Shown in pieces: positions 34,921 to 44,297 of a DNA stretch of 64,000 bases (its first letter is position 1; the number at the start of each line of letters is the position of its first letter). The notes beneath the pieces are model-generated. The model made no database searches. It saw only the letters and a program-made list of their open reading frames with translations, and was not told where the DNA came from. Source of the stretch: Chitinophaga niabensis (GTDB lineage Bacteria; Bacteroidota; Bacteroidia; Chitinophagales; Chitinophagaceae); NCBI RefSeq assembly GCF_900129465.1, contig NZ_FSRA01000002.1, positions 310,001 through 374,000 of the forward strand, written 5' to 3'. A program made the position numbers and the translations under genes.

Positions 34921-36190
34921 GAAATTAAGGTCTGAAATAGCCCATTTCAATAGTCAGCCGCATAACTTTCGCATCCTCGTAATGACGAATATTGTGTACG
35001 CATTTGTACTACCGGTAATAGATATTTTTGTTGCAGCTTACGTGATGCGCAGCTCCAACGATCCCGCCAAAGTGGTGATCTACCAGTTAACGATCTATAC
35101 CGGTATACCATTAACCTTTCTGTTAAATGGATTCCTACTGAAACATTTTAATATCCGGAAACTTTACTCTGCCGGCATGTTGCTCAGCGGCGTATCCATG
35201 ATGATCATGATGTCTCTCAAAACCCTCAGCCTTACAGGCATTGGCATTGCAGGGATCACCATGGGCATGTCCTTTGGTTTCTACTGGGCCAATCGTGATT
35301 ACCTGGCATTGGCCATCACCCACGACGGTAACAGGAATTACTATTACGGATTAGAAACATTCTTCTATACGATCATTGCCGTAGTGATCCCCGTAGGCAT
35401 TGGCTGGTTTATTGAAACATGGGGAGGCAAAGGAGGAGCGCACAGCGCTTACCTGATCATTACAGGGCTGGTATTTGTGATTACGGTACTGGCATCCATT
35501 GTTTGTTTCCGTGGTACTTTCAGCAACCCTATACAAAAGAAATATATTTTTCTGAAGTTTCACCCTTTATGGTATAAGCTATTGTTCCTCGCGCTGCTGA
35601 AAGGGCTGGCGCAGGGATTCCTGGTAACAGCGCCTGCCATGCTGATCATGTTACTATTAGGAAAAGAAGGAGCATTAGGTACTGCTCAATCTATCGGAGC
35701 CATTATTGCAGCCGTACTAATGTATATCATTGGCAGGGTTTCCGGCCCGGCGCATCGTTTGCGCATATTTGCAGGCGGCCTTATATTATTTACCATCGCC
35801 GCGCTTTTTAATGGTATTTTGTATAACGAAATAGGGGTTGTACTCTTCATGCTCTTTCTGTTACTTGCCAAACCCTTAATGGACCTCGCCTACTTTCCAA
35901 TACAGTTCAGCGTGATAGACATTCTTGCACAGAAAGAGAACAGGGGCGAATTTGCCTACATCCTTAACCATGAAGCCGGTTTATATGTAGGCCGGTTCCT
36001 GGGTGCAGCTACCTTTCTTTTGCTGGCACACTTTTTTTCCATGGAGATCGCACTCCGGTATGCCATCATCATCATTGCCGTTATGCAACTCGGCTCTATC
36101 TATGTGGCAAAAGTGATCATGCGGGAAAGAGTGGAACTGATGCATCAGGAAGAAGAAAAAGACTTAAACAAAATTCAACAGGCTATATGA
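34913..36190 (+). CDS. MFS transporter, probably for a mannoside
   Basis: A 425-residue protein with about twelve membrane helices, a central cytoplasmic loop near residue 200-215 (FRGTFSNPIQKKY) and a charged C-terminal tail (MHQEEEKDLNKIQQ). The overall shape is a major-facilitator carrier; I do not see a substrate-specific motif. Its ATG overlaps the GH130 stop by 8 bp, and its own stop overlaps the lipoprotein start by 4 bp (ATGA), so the three products are made together. It most likely moves the disaccharide into the cytoplasm for phosphorolysis. Confidence 0.88.
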   Translation: MLRKLRSEIAHFNSQPHNFRILVMTNIVYAFVLPVIDIFVAAYVMRSSNDPAKVVIYQLTIYTGIPLTFLLNGFLLKHFNIRKLYSAGMLLSGVSMMIMMSLKTLSLTGIGIAGITMGMSFGFYWANRDYLALAITHDGNRNYYYGLETFFYTIIAVVIPVGIGWFIETWGGKGGAHSAYLIITGLVFVITVLASIVCFRGTFSNPIQKKYIFLKFHPLWYKLLFLALLKGLAQGFLVTAPAMLIMLLLGKEGALGTAQSIGAIIAAVLMYIIGRVSGPAHRLRIFAGGLILFTIAALFNGILYNEIGVVLFMLFLLLAKPLMDLAYFPIQFSVIDILAQKENRGEFAYILNHEAGLYVGRFLGAATFLLLAHFFSMEIALRYAIIIIAVMQLGSIYVAKVIMRERVELMHQEEEKDLNKIQQAI

Positions 36191-37899
36191 AGCATCTGAT
36201 CTTATATTCCCTTTCCCTGCTGCTGCTGGCAGCCTGCAAAGAGTCCCCTAAAAAGGCTATGCCCCAGCAAAACCTTGCCAGGGTGGATTCCATGCCCAAC
36301 CTGCCGCAGCCGCTGGAAATAATAGATTATCATCAACTGGCCCTGCAGTTCGACAGTACGGTATATGATCCAAACGCTACCGGCGAATACTGGCCATTGG
36401 TATGGCTGGACAGTAGCCACAAAAACTATCCACAGACCGTAGTAGGTTTATATACGGCTATCGGAGATGTACGGCAAGGCCCATCACATAACAAAGGCAT
36501 GTTCCATGAAGCACTGGCCAGCATGGGTGCCATATTGGGCGCATCACTGGTAGGCATTGATAAATCCCGGCAGCGTGATCTCAATTATGTGGGTATGCTG
36601 AAAAACTACTTCAACAAAGATATTGGCTGGAACATCATGATGAACAATACCTGTCCGGAAGTAGCCTTGCTGGGTGGCGGTTATGGCCGCGACTGGTGGT
36701 ACGATGTATTTCCGAATGTATTGTTCTACGCTATTTACGATAAGTATCCCAATGAACCCGGTTTTGACAGCATTGCCCGGAGCATTGCAGATAAATTCTA
36801 TCTCGCGGATTCTCTCCTGCATGGTGACTATAATTATTCCTATTTCGATTATGGTAAAATGCGCCCCATGAAAACACATATCTGTCCGCAGCCGGATGCT
36901 GCTGCAGGTCATGCATGGGTTTTATATTCCGCTTACAAAAAATTCGGCGATGAGAAATATCTCAGCGGCGCTATCAGTGCTTTGAATGCATTGCAATCGC
37001 AACCATTGAATCCTACTTACGAAGTACTGATGCCCTTTGGCGCCTACCTTGCTGCAAGGATCAATGCAGAGCAGGGGAAAGATTTTTCCGTGAATAAAAT
37101 GCTGGGATGGAGTTTTGATGGCACACCGCTTTGCAGGGAAGGATGGGGTGTATTAATTGGCAACTGGAATGGCATGGATATTTCAGGCGTAGTGGGCAGC
37201 ACTGTTGATCATGGCGGATACGGCTTCCTGATGAACACCTATGACTTTGCATGGCCACTCGTTCCCTTGGTACGGTACAATCAATCATATGCCACGGCAA
37301 TTGGTAAATGGATGTTGAATGCAGCTAATGCAGCCCGTTTCTTTTATCCTGCACATATGCCGGATGAACATGAAGCCATTCCGCAAATGGCGGCAGCCAC
37401 CAAAGGGGTGATAGGATATGAAGGATTGATCCGTACATCCGGTTTTGAAAAATATGCACACATCAAAGGGCCTGTGGCTCAGGGCGACGGCCCCAACTGG
37501 GTACCGGGTAAAAACCCCGAGGTATCCCAATTCAGTGTATATGGCAGTGCGCATGTTGGTATCTTTGGCAGCATCATCCGCCCAACGGAAATACCCGGCA
37601 TCCTGCAATTGAACCTGCTTGCAACAGATTTCTACCGTGATAAAGCATACCCCACTTTCCTCTATTACAATCCTTATCCCGAAAGTAAAGAGATCACATT
37701 GCCGCTAGACAAGCGCTCTGATCTTTACAATACCACCACCGGAAGTTTTATAGCCCGTAAGGTCTCTGATTCTTTTAATATCATCCTGCCACCGCAGCAA
37801 TCTACTGTTATAGTGATTGTACCTGCTGGTAAAAGAGTAGTGTATGAAGGAGATAAGATGCTGGTGGATAATGTGGTGGTAGACTACAACGTACAATAA
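36187..37899 (+). CDS. PUL lipoprotein of unknown family, possible glycan-active enzyme
   Basis: A 570-residue lipoprotein (lipobox LLAAC, C17). I do not recognise the family. The middle is helical with recurring aromatic and acidic residues (NNTCPEVALLGGGYGRDWWYDVFPN about 156-180, QPDAAAGHAWVLYSAY about 237-252, FDGTPLCREGWGVLIGNWNGMDISGVVGSTVDHGGYGF about 310-347). This is reminiscent of (alpha/alpha)6-barrel glycosidases, lyases or epimerases. The last ~90 residues look like a beta-sandwich (LPLDKRSDLYNTTTGSF). It is the only exported candidate enzyme in a PUL that otherwise has just a cytoplasmic GH130, so it may release the transported sugar. That is an inference. Confidence 0.75.
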   Translation: MKHLILYSLSLLLLAACKESPKKAMPQQNLARVDSMPNLPQPLEIIDYHQLALQFDSTVYDPNATGEYWPLVWLDSSHKNYPQTVVGLYTAIGDVRQGPSHNKGMFHEALASMGAILGASLVGIDKSRQRDLNYVGMLKNYFNKDIGWNIMMNNTCPEVALLGGGYGRDWWYDVFPNVLFYAIYDKYPNEPGFDSIARSIADKFYLADSLLHGDYNYSYFDYGKMRPMKTHICPQPDAAAGHAWVLYSAYKKFGDEKYLSGAISALNALQSQPLNPTYEVLMPFGAYLAARINAEQGKDFSVNKMLGWSFDGTPLCREGWGVLIGNWNGMDISGVVGSTVDHGGYGFLMNTYDFAWPLVPLVRYNQSYATAIGKWMLNAANAARFFYPAHMPDEHEAIPQMAAATKGVIGYEGLIRTSGFEKYAHIKGPVAQGDGPNWVPGKNPEVSQFSVYGSAHVGIFGSIIRPTEIPGILQLNLLATDFYRDKAYPTFLYYNPYPESKEITLPLDKRSDLYNTTTGSFIARKVSDSFNIILPPQQSTVIVIVPAGKRVVYEGDKMLVDNVVVDYNVQ

Positions 37900-37940
37900 T
37901 ATCAACGGACAAGTACGCATAATTACGTATTTCTACGTAA

Positions 37941-37967
37941 CGCCCAAGACAACTTGGGCGTTTTTTT
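37941..37967 (+). terminator. Terminator of the PUL operon
   Basis: A perfect 8-bp GC-rich stem CGCCCAAG / CTTGGGCG with an ACAA loop, followed by seven T, 41 bp after the lipoprotein stop. Confidence 0.95.
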
Positions 37968-37977
37968 CTGTTTAAAT

Positions 37978-37989
37978 ACATAATTATGT
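37978..37989. promoter_or_regulatory. 12-bp palindrome upstream of LytS/LytTR
   Basis: ACATAATTATGT is a perfect palindrome between the PUL terminator and the LytS-type kinase. It could be an operator, but at this AT content it could also be chance. Confidence 0.25.
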
Positions 37990-38077
37990 GATACCCCCGT
38001 CCAAAATCTGCGCTTAACTTGTGCCCCAATAGCCCCAAAGAATTGTTAGCGGCCATGCGCAACTAAATCTATTTACA

Positions 38078-39082
38078 ATGACGACAAAAAAAATAAGGTG
38101 TTATGCGCCTGTTTTTCTTTTCATCTTTCTACTCCTCCTGTTCCACGTTGCAACGATCAGTTACCTGAGCATTGCCGCTTCTGCATTTTATGCCATCATG
38201 GTCAGCGAAAGCGCGCTCTGGATCATTTTGCTCACCCGGAGGAAAGCAAGCGGCATCATTTATCTTAAAAAGAAATTACGGCTGATCGTTTTATATGGAT
38301 TGCCGATCCTGCTACTGGTATCTGTTTCCGGATTTCTCTTTTCCCGGTGGATAGGGCTGCATCATGAATTCGCTTATATAGCCGGCTTAAATATGTTATG
38401 CAGTTCTTTGGTGATCGGCGCTTACGAATGTGTATATTATGTACGGCAGTGGAAAAGGCTTTTCATTGAATCAGAAAACATCCGGAAGAGTACGCTTCAT
38501 ATTCAGTACAAGTTCCTCAGAGACCAGATCAAGCCACATTTCCTTTTTAACAGCCTCAACAGCCTCTCCTCGCTGATCTCCCAGGACCCGGAAAAAGCAG
38601 AGCGGTATGTGGAAGAAATGGCCATGGTATACCGCTACCTGCTAAAAAATAACGGTAAGGCGCTCACTACCTTTAGAGAGGAAAGGGAATTCCTTTCTTC
38701 TTACCTGCTCATGTTACATACCCGTTTTAACGATGCACTGATCATAGATATGCAGGTAGATGAATGTTACGATGATTTCCTCATACCTCCGTTTGTATTA
38801 CAGCTGCTGGTAGAAAATGCCGTAAAACACAATATCGTTTCCCAGCGTCAGCCACTCACTATCCGCTTTTATACAGATGAAGAAGATCAGCTGCATGTCT
38901 GCAATAATTTACAAAAGAAAAAGAACCCTCCCCCATCAGAAAAAACAGGTTTACGTAACATCAGTTCACGGTATGGATTATTACCGGTGAAAAGAACACC
39001 CCGGATAACGGAACAGGATGGGCTGTTTAAAGTAATGATCCCGCTCATTCCTCACCATACATATGAAACCATTGAAGAATGA
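38078..39082 (+). CDS. LytS/YehU-type sensor histidine kinase (second copy)
   Basis: A 334-residue His_kinase-type membrane kinase with four transmembrane helices (about 11-31, 33-53, 68-88 and 98-118), the phosphoacceptor H154 in IKPHFLFNSLNSL, and an HATPase with LLVENAVKHN and GLRNISSRYG. The C-terminal ATPase part is degenerate, with no DxGxG strand apparent, which is seen in some LytS-type kinases. Its stop overlaps the LytTR start by 4 bp. It lies after the PUL terminator, so it is probably a separate transcript. Confidence 0.9.
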   Translation: MTTKKIRCYAPVFLFIFLLLLFHVATISYLSIAASAFYAIMVSESALWIILLTRRKASGIIYLKKKLRLIVLYGLPILLLVSVSGFLFSRWIGLHHEFAYIAGLNMLCSSLVIGAYECVYYVRQWKRLFIESENIRKSTLHIQYKFLRDQIKPHFLFNSLNSLSSLISQDPEKAERYVEEMAMVYRYLLKNNGKALTTFREEREFLSSYLLMLHTRFNDALIIDMQVDECYDDFLIPPFVLQLLVENAVKHNIVSQRQPLTIRFYTDEEDQLHVCNNLQKKKNPPPSEKTGLRNISSRYGLLPVKRTPRITEQDGLFKVMIPLIPHHTYETIEE

Positions 39083-39831
39083 CAGCACTTGTAATTGAAG
39101 ACGAAACCTTAGCCGCTGAAAAACTACTAAAGATGCTGGCTGCCGAAGATGAAAGCATCCGGGTGTTAGGTGTTATAGATACTGTAGAAAAAGCAGTATA
39201 CTATCTGAAAGACAATCCGGCACCGGATATCATTTTTCTTGACATCGAGTTAGGAGATGGAAAGAGCTTTGATATTTTCCAGGAAGTAGAGGTGAAAAGT
39301 CACATCATTTTTGTGAGTGCTTTTGATGAATACGCGCTGCGGGCGTTTAAGTACAACAGCATTGATTATTTGCTCAAACCCCTCAAAAGAAAAGACCTTG
39401 CCTTTGCCCTGGAAAAGTTCCGGCAGCATTTTACCTTAACACAATCCAAATCTGAGATAGCCGGTATTATCCGGCAGCTGCAACAAAAGGAATACCGCAA
39501 CCGTTTCCTCCTCCGCCAGGGCACCCGGCTTTTTTCCCTCCATATCAATGAGGTGGCCATTGCCTATACCCGGGAGCGTTTACATTACATCCGTACCTTT
39601 TCAGATACCCATCACCTCATAGATAATAACCTGGACGAACTGGAAAGCCAGCTGGACCCGGAGAAGTTCTTCCGGGTTAACCGCCAGTTCATTGTGAGTT
39701 TCAATGCCATTGATCAGGCTTATGCCTGGTTTGATGGCAAGATCAAACTTATGGTGAAACCACCCGCGTATGAGGATATTATCATCAGCCGGCTACGGGC
39801 GAACGACTTTAAGAAATGGCTGGGTAAGTAA
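39079..39831 (+). CDS. LytTR-family response regulator (second copy)
   Basis: A 250-residue regulator with a receiver (D55 in IIFLDIELGDG, VSAFDEYA, KPLKRKDL) and a C-terminal LytTR domain (about 145-245; IAYTRERLHYIRTF, FFRVNRQFIVSF). It is coupled to the kinase by an ATGA overlap and followed by a terminator. No target can be named: the next genes are convergent. Confidence 0.93.
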   Translation: MTALVIEDETLAAEKLLKMLAAEDESIRVLGVIDTVEKAVYYLKDNPAPDIIFLDIELGDGKSFDIFQEVEVKSHIIFVSAFDEYALRAFKYNSIDYLLKPLKRKDLAFALEKFRQHFTLTQSKSEIAGIIRQLQQKEYRNRFLLRQGTRLFSLHINEVAIAYTRERLHYIRTFSDTHHLIDNNLDELESQLDPEKFFRVNRQFIVSFNAIDQAYAWFDGKIKLMVKPPAYEDIIISRLRANDFKKWLGK

Positions 39832-39844
39832 GTACCAAAAACAT

Positions 39845-39882
39845 AAGGGGAACAACGCCTATCACCGCGCTGTTCCCCTTTT
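39845..39882 (+). terminator. Terminator after the LytTR regulator
   Basis: A 10-bp stem AAGGGGAACA / TGTTCCCCTT with a 16-nt loop, followed by TT and CCC. Weak U run, but well placed 13 bp after the stop. Confidence 0.7.
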
Positions 39883-39963
39883 CCCTAATCCCTGTCTCTG
39901 ATTCGTCAACCTTTCCTTTTACCAACTTTCATCATTGGCCTTTAACATAAGCATAATCCCTGT

Positions 39964-41061
39964 TTACTTCTTAGAAGTTAAAGCCGAGCCATTCCTGATC
40001 TCGTCATTCGCCTTTTCTACCAATATGTCCCCGCTGTTCAATTCTCCGAATATCTCCACTTTTCCTTCTGCCTCTCTACCTTTCCTTACTTCCACCCATT
40101 CCGCCTTTTGGTCCTTCAGCCGTACTACAAAGATCTTCTCAGTAGAACTTACTACTGCTGTAACCGGTACAACAAATACACTGTCTGTTGTATTCAACGG
40201 AATACTCACTTCCGCTACCATACCCGGTAATAATTTCTTATCGTTATTCAACACGTCCATTTCCACACGCTGAGAGCGCAAACGGCTATCCAGCGCACCT
40301 GAAAGACGGTTTACATTTGCTTTAAATGGTTGACCCGGCAAAGATTTCACGGTAAATCCCACTTCACTTTTATCCTTGAGATAACTGGAATAAGCTTCCG
40401 GAACGGCCACTACCAAACGTAATTTCTTTTGTTCCTGTAAAGTGAACATCGGCATTTCGGAACCTTTACCGGAAGGGCCAACATAAGCACCTGCACTCAC
40501 ATTCCTGCCACTGATCACACCTGCAAAAGGTGCGCGGATCTCCAGGTAGTTGCGGTTATCAGCAATTTCCCTATAAGCAGCCTTTGCTGATTCCTGCTGT
40601 GCAAAATCAGATTTCTGTTTGGCAAATGCCAGGTCCAGATCGTTCTGTGAAACAGTACCCGGTGTTTGACTGGTGGTATATAAACGATCGTAATTAGCTT
40701 TGCTTGCAAGGTATACTGCTTCCTGGGAACGCAGTCTTGATTCAGCACCTGCCAGCTGGGAGCTTAGTTCCGGTGCTTCCAGTGTTGCCAATACCTGCCC
40801 CGCAGATACGGCAGATCCCACATCCACATATAACTTCTTCACAAAACTGTTCACCTTGGCGTATAGATCCACCTGTTGAAAAGGCACCAGTTCTCCCGGC
40901 ATTCTGAGGGATGCTGAAAAGATATTTTTCTCCAATGCAAAGGTGGCAACCGCGGGAACTGAAGCAGCTTCGTCCTTGCGGGTGTCTGTTTTGCTTTGCG
41001 AAACACCGCAGCCAGCCAACGCTACGGCTGCTATCAGTATTCTATTTGTTATTGTGATCAT
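39964..41061 (-). CDS. RND periplasmic adaptor (membrane fusion) lipoprotein
   Basis: A 365-residue HlyD/AcrA-type adaptor. The signal peptide ends in AVALAGC (C18), so it is lipid-anchored. A lipoyl-like beta-barrel half (VDLYAKVNSFVKKLYVDVGSAVSAGQVLATLEAPEL), a coiled-coil hairpin (about 100-150) and a second lipoyl half (IRAPFAGVISGRNVSAGAYVGP) follow, then a beta-barrel domain. The ATG at 41061 is chosen for the lipobox; a longer frame lacks a signal. The start lies 20 bp inside the end of the RND gene. It bridges the pump and the TolC-like channel. Confidence 0.94.
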   Translation of the reverse strand: MITITNRILIAAVALAGCGVSQSKTDTRKDEAASVPAVATFALEKNIFSASLRMPGELVPFQQVDLYAKVNSFVKKLYVDVGSAVSAGQVLATLEAPELSSQLAGAESRLRSQEAVYLASKANYDRLYTTSQTPGTVSQNDLDLAFAKQKSDFAQQESAKAAYREIADNRNYLEIRAPFAGVISGRNVSAGAYVGPSGKGSEMPMFTLQEQKKLRLVVAVPEAYSSYLKDKSEVGFTVKSLPGQPFKANVNRLSGALDSRLRSQRVEMDVLNNDKKLLPGMVAEVSIPLNTTDSVFVVPVTAVVSSTEKIFVVRLKDQKAEWVEVRKGREAEGKVEIFGELNSGDILVEKANDEIRNGSALTSKK

Positions 41062-44000
41062 ACAACGAAGGTATATAGTGTTTACTTTCTTTATTTTCAG
41101 GATCAAGGGAAACGGATGCAATGGATGCTTTTTTCTGTACCCAGGCAAATACCAGTGGCAGAATGATCAGTACGGCAAATGTAGAAGCTACCAGCCCTCC
41201 TATCACCGCACGGCCCAATGGAGATACCTGGTCCCCACCTTCTCCATGGCCAATGGCCATTGGTATCATACCTGCCACCATCGCGAGGCTCGTCATCAGG
41301 ATAGGACGTAAGCGAAGTGCAGCAGCTTCTTTTGCAGAGGCCAGCGAATCGCCGTTATGCTTCCTCAGATGTTCCGCATTGGTGATCAGCAGCACCGCAT
41401 TGGAAATGGACACCCCTACGGACATAATGATACCCATGTAAGACTGAAGGTTCAGGGTAGAACCTGTGAGCATCAGTAATGCAAGAGATCCTAATATTAC
41501 CGCCGGTACCGTTGTCAAAACTACAAAGGAAACGCTGAAGGACTGGAAGTTAGCTGCCAGCATCAGGAAGATCACCACAATAGCCACCAGCAATCCTGAT
41601 TCCAGGCTGTCCAATGTTTCTGTTAAGGTATTGGAAAGCCCGATCGGTTCCATTGCTAATCCACGGGGTAATTCTCCCAGCGAGGCAATTGCAGCCTGTA
41701 CATCTTTGGTAGCGGTACCTAAGTCTTTATTGTTCAGGTTCGCTGTTACGGAAAGCATAGGCATAGCACCCAGGTTATCATTCTCTCCGTATGTAGTGGT
41801 CTGTGTGAGTGTGGCGATATCACCTAACACAGGGCGGGCTGAGTTTTTAAGGATCGGTATTTCACTGATATCATCAATGCTCGTCATTTTATTCTCCGGG
41901 ATCTGCACCTGCACGCTGTACATCAACCCAGCCTTTTCATCTACCCAAACATTTTTCTCCGTTAAACGGGAAGAAGAAGTAGAGGCAATGAGCGAACGGG
42001 TAACATCTGTCATATCCACGCCCAGCTGTGCTGCACGGGTACGATCGATGTCTATATTGATAGCAGGATACTTGGTGGATTGCGTTAATTGAACATCCCT
42101 TAAGTAAGAAATTCCTCTCAGCTTCGCCATCAGTTTCTCTGCGTACTCTTCATTCAGCTTCTTATTCCTGCCGGAGATCCGCACCTCTACAGGTGTAGGA
42201 GAACCCTGGCTAAGGATCTTATCTGTGAGTTCAATAGGTTCAAAGGACAGAGAAAGTTCAGGCGCTCTTTCTTTTATTTTTGCACGTAACTTTTCTTTTA
42301 ATTCATCCAGATCCACGTGATACTCTTTATTCAGGCTCACCTGTATAACTGCTTCCTGCGGGCCGGGCATGAACAAATAAATAGGGCTCACAGAAAACAG
42401 GGAAGGGTGTTGCCCTACATAAGCAGAGGTGATGGAAATATTCTCTTTCCCGATCACTTCTTCCATACTTTTCAGCGCCACTAATGTTCTCTGTTCCGTA
42501 CGCTCCATCCTTGTACCCTGTTCAGAACGGATCCTCACCTGGAACTGGCCGCCGTTTGTTTTCGGTAACACATCCCGCCCGATATTCATCAGCAGTAATA
42601 CGGCAATCGCGCTGATCACTATCAGATAACCTATTACAATGGGTTTGCGGTAAGGTATCATGCGATTGATGAAACGCATAAAACGTGCCCTGAACTTTTC
42701 AAACCGGCTGATCTTTCCATCTCTGTTGCTATCTGCACGTTCTACCAGTTCTTTCTTCTGGTCCCAGGTATCACCTTCACTTGCCGCACTGGGAATATGC
42801 GCATGTTTCTTATGACCCTTCATGATCCAGTTGGCCATTACGGGCACAAAGGTTTGGGAAAGGAAATAAGAAGTGATCATGGAGAAACCGATTGCCAATG
42901 CCAGCGGCAGGAACAATGATCCGGGAATACCCGTCATTGTAAATGCCGGTGCAAACACGGCGAGGATACAGAAAAGGATCAGCAGTTTCGGGAACGCTAT
43001 CTCCTTACAGGCATCCCAGATAGCCAGCGCCTTGGGTTTCCCCATATCAAGGTGCTGGTGTATATTCTCAATCGTCACCGTACTTTCATCTACCAGGATA
43101 CCAATGGCCAATGCGAGTCCGCTCAGCGTCATGATATTGATCGTTTGCCCGAAGAGGCTCAGGAACAATACCCCGGAAATGATAGATACCGGAATGGTGA
43201 GGATCACGATCAGTGCCCCTCTCAGGTCACCCAGGAACAACACCACCATCAAACCGGTTAATACCGCACCAATTACACCTTCACTTATCAGGCTCTTCAC
43301 GGCATTCATTACGTAAGTGGACTGATCGAATTCATATGTAAGCGTTACATCTTCCGGCAATGCGGCCTGTAAACGCGGGATAGATTTCTTCAGGTTCTGT
43401 ACCACTTCCCATGTAGAAGCATCCGCAGATTTAGCCACATTCAGGTATACAGAACGTTTACCATTTACCAGTGCATAACCGGCAGCGATATCGGCCCCAT
43501 CCTCCACAGTAGCTACATCCCGGAGATAAAGGTTTTGCACACCACCTTTGAATAGCGGGATGTTCTCAAAATCTTTGATATTGGTGATATTGGTATTAGT
43601 AGGAGTAAGATAGTTCTTGTCGCCGATACGTACGTTACCGGAAGGTGCTGTTTGGTTATTCAAACGGAGCGCTTCCACTAATTGGTCCGGCGTAAGATTG
43701 TGGGAACGCAGCATTTCAGGGTCTGCTTTGATCACCACGGTACGGATATTACCACCAAAGGGAGGCGGGGCTACAAGACCAGGAATGGAAGTAAAGGATG
43801 CCCTTACATATACATTCGCCAGGTCCATCAATTCATTATTCGTTCTTTTATCACTGCTCAATACCAGCTCTCCCACCGGCAAAGTGGATGCATCAAAACG
43901 GATAATGAACGGCGGCTGTGATCCCGGAGGGAAAATAGCCTGTGCCCTGTTACTGAAGGCAGATACCTCTGCTGCTGCCTGCGCCATATTGGTTCCCTCA

Positions 44001-44287
44001 TAAAAACTCAGTTTCATCAGGGTAAGGCCTTGTACGTTCTTTGTTTCAATGGATTTCAAACCATTCACAAAGAGCAGGATGTTCACATAGTTCTTGGCAA
44101 AGAAAGCTTCCATCTGGTTAGGCGTATATCCACCAAACGGATGCGCAATATATAATACCGGTAATTCCAGTTTCGGAAAGATATCTACCTTAATCTGCCG
44201 CACCGCCTTGATACCAAAGAAGAATAGTCCTGCCACCAATACCAGGATCGTGATCGGTTTGTTCAGTGCGCTTTTAATCAGTCCCAT
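41042..44287 (-). CDS. RND efflux permease with a central EF-hand loop
   Basis: A 1081-residue inner-membrane proton-driven exporter of the HAE1/AcrB type. Twelve membrane helices and two large periplasmic loops are evident. TM4 carries the proton-relay acid in GILVDESTVTIENI. Between TM6 and TM7 (about 480-545) there is a hydrophilic insert containing D519-S-N-R-D-G-K-I-S-R-F-E530, a perfect 12-residue EF-hand calcium loop. It is followed by the usual amphipathic helix, and such a loop is not a normal part of AcrB-type pumps. The pump's substrate is unknown: the acids expected of metal exporters are not clear. It sits in a five-gene run RR-HK-TolC-RND-adaptor. Confidence 0.95.
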   Translation of the reverse strand: MGLIKSALNKPITILVLVAGLFFFGIKAVRQIKVDIFPKLELPVLYIAHPFGGYTPNQMEAFFAKNYVNILLFVNGLKSIETKNVQGLTLMKLSFYEGTNMAQAAAEVSAFSNRAQAIFPPGSQPPFIIRFDASTLPVGELVLSSDKRTNNELMDLANVYVRASFTSIPGLVAPPPFGGNIRTVVIKADPEMLRSHNLTPDQLVEALRLNNQTAPSGNVRIGDKNYLTPTNTNITNIKDFENIPLFKGGVQNLYLRDVATVEDGADIAAGYALVNGKRSVYLNVAKSADASTWEVVQNLKKSIPRLQAALPEDVTLTYEFDQSTYVMNAVKSLISEGVIGAVLTGLMVVLFLGDLRGALIVILTIPVSIISGVLFLSLFGQTINIMTLSGLALAIGILVDESTVTIENIHQHLDMGKPKALAIWDACKEIAFPKLLILFCILAVFAPAFTMTGIPGSLFLPLALAIGFSMITSYFLSQTFVPVMANWIMKGHKKHAHIPSAASEGDTWDQKKELVERADSNRDGKISRFEKFRARFMRFINRMIPYRKPIVIGYLIVISAIAVLLLMNIGRDVLPKTNGGQFQVRIRSEQGTRMERTEQRTLVALKSMEEVIGKENISITSAYVGQHPSLFSVSPIYLFMPGPQEAVIQVSLNKEYHVDLDELKEKLRAKIKERAPELSLSFEPIELTDKILSQGSPTPVEVRISGRNKKLNEEYAEKLMAKLRGISYLRDVQLTQSTKYPAINIDIDRTRAAQLGVDMTDVTRSLIASTSSSRLTEKNVWVDEKAGLMYSVQVQIPENKMTSIDDISEIPILKNSARPVLGDIATLTQTTTYGENDNLGAMPMLSVTANLNNKDLGTATKDVQAAIASLGELPRGLAMEPIGLSNTLTETLDSLESGLLVAIVVIFLMLAANFQSFSVSFVVLTTVPAVILGSLALLMLTGSTLNLQSYMGIIMSVGVSISNAVLLITNAEHLRKHNGDSLASAKEAAALRLRPILMTSLAMVAGMIPMAIGHGEGGDQVSPLGRAVIGGLVASTFAVLIILPLVFAWVQKKASIASVSLDPENKESKHYIPSLYDHNNK

Positions 44288-44297
44288 TATCTAGCTA

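Noticed and set aside
33865..36190. Possible frameshift between the GH130 and MFS genes
   Set aside because: The 8-bp overlap is a normal coupled stop/start; both proteins are full length.
42873..43316. 147-codon plus-strand frame opposite the RND permease
   Set aside because: Antisense shadow of a conserved transporter; low-complexity Ile/Ser/Thr/Arg composition typical of shadows.
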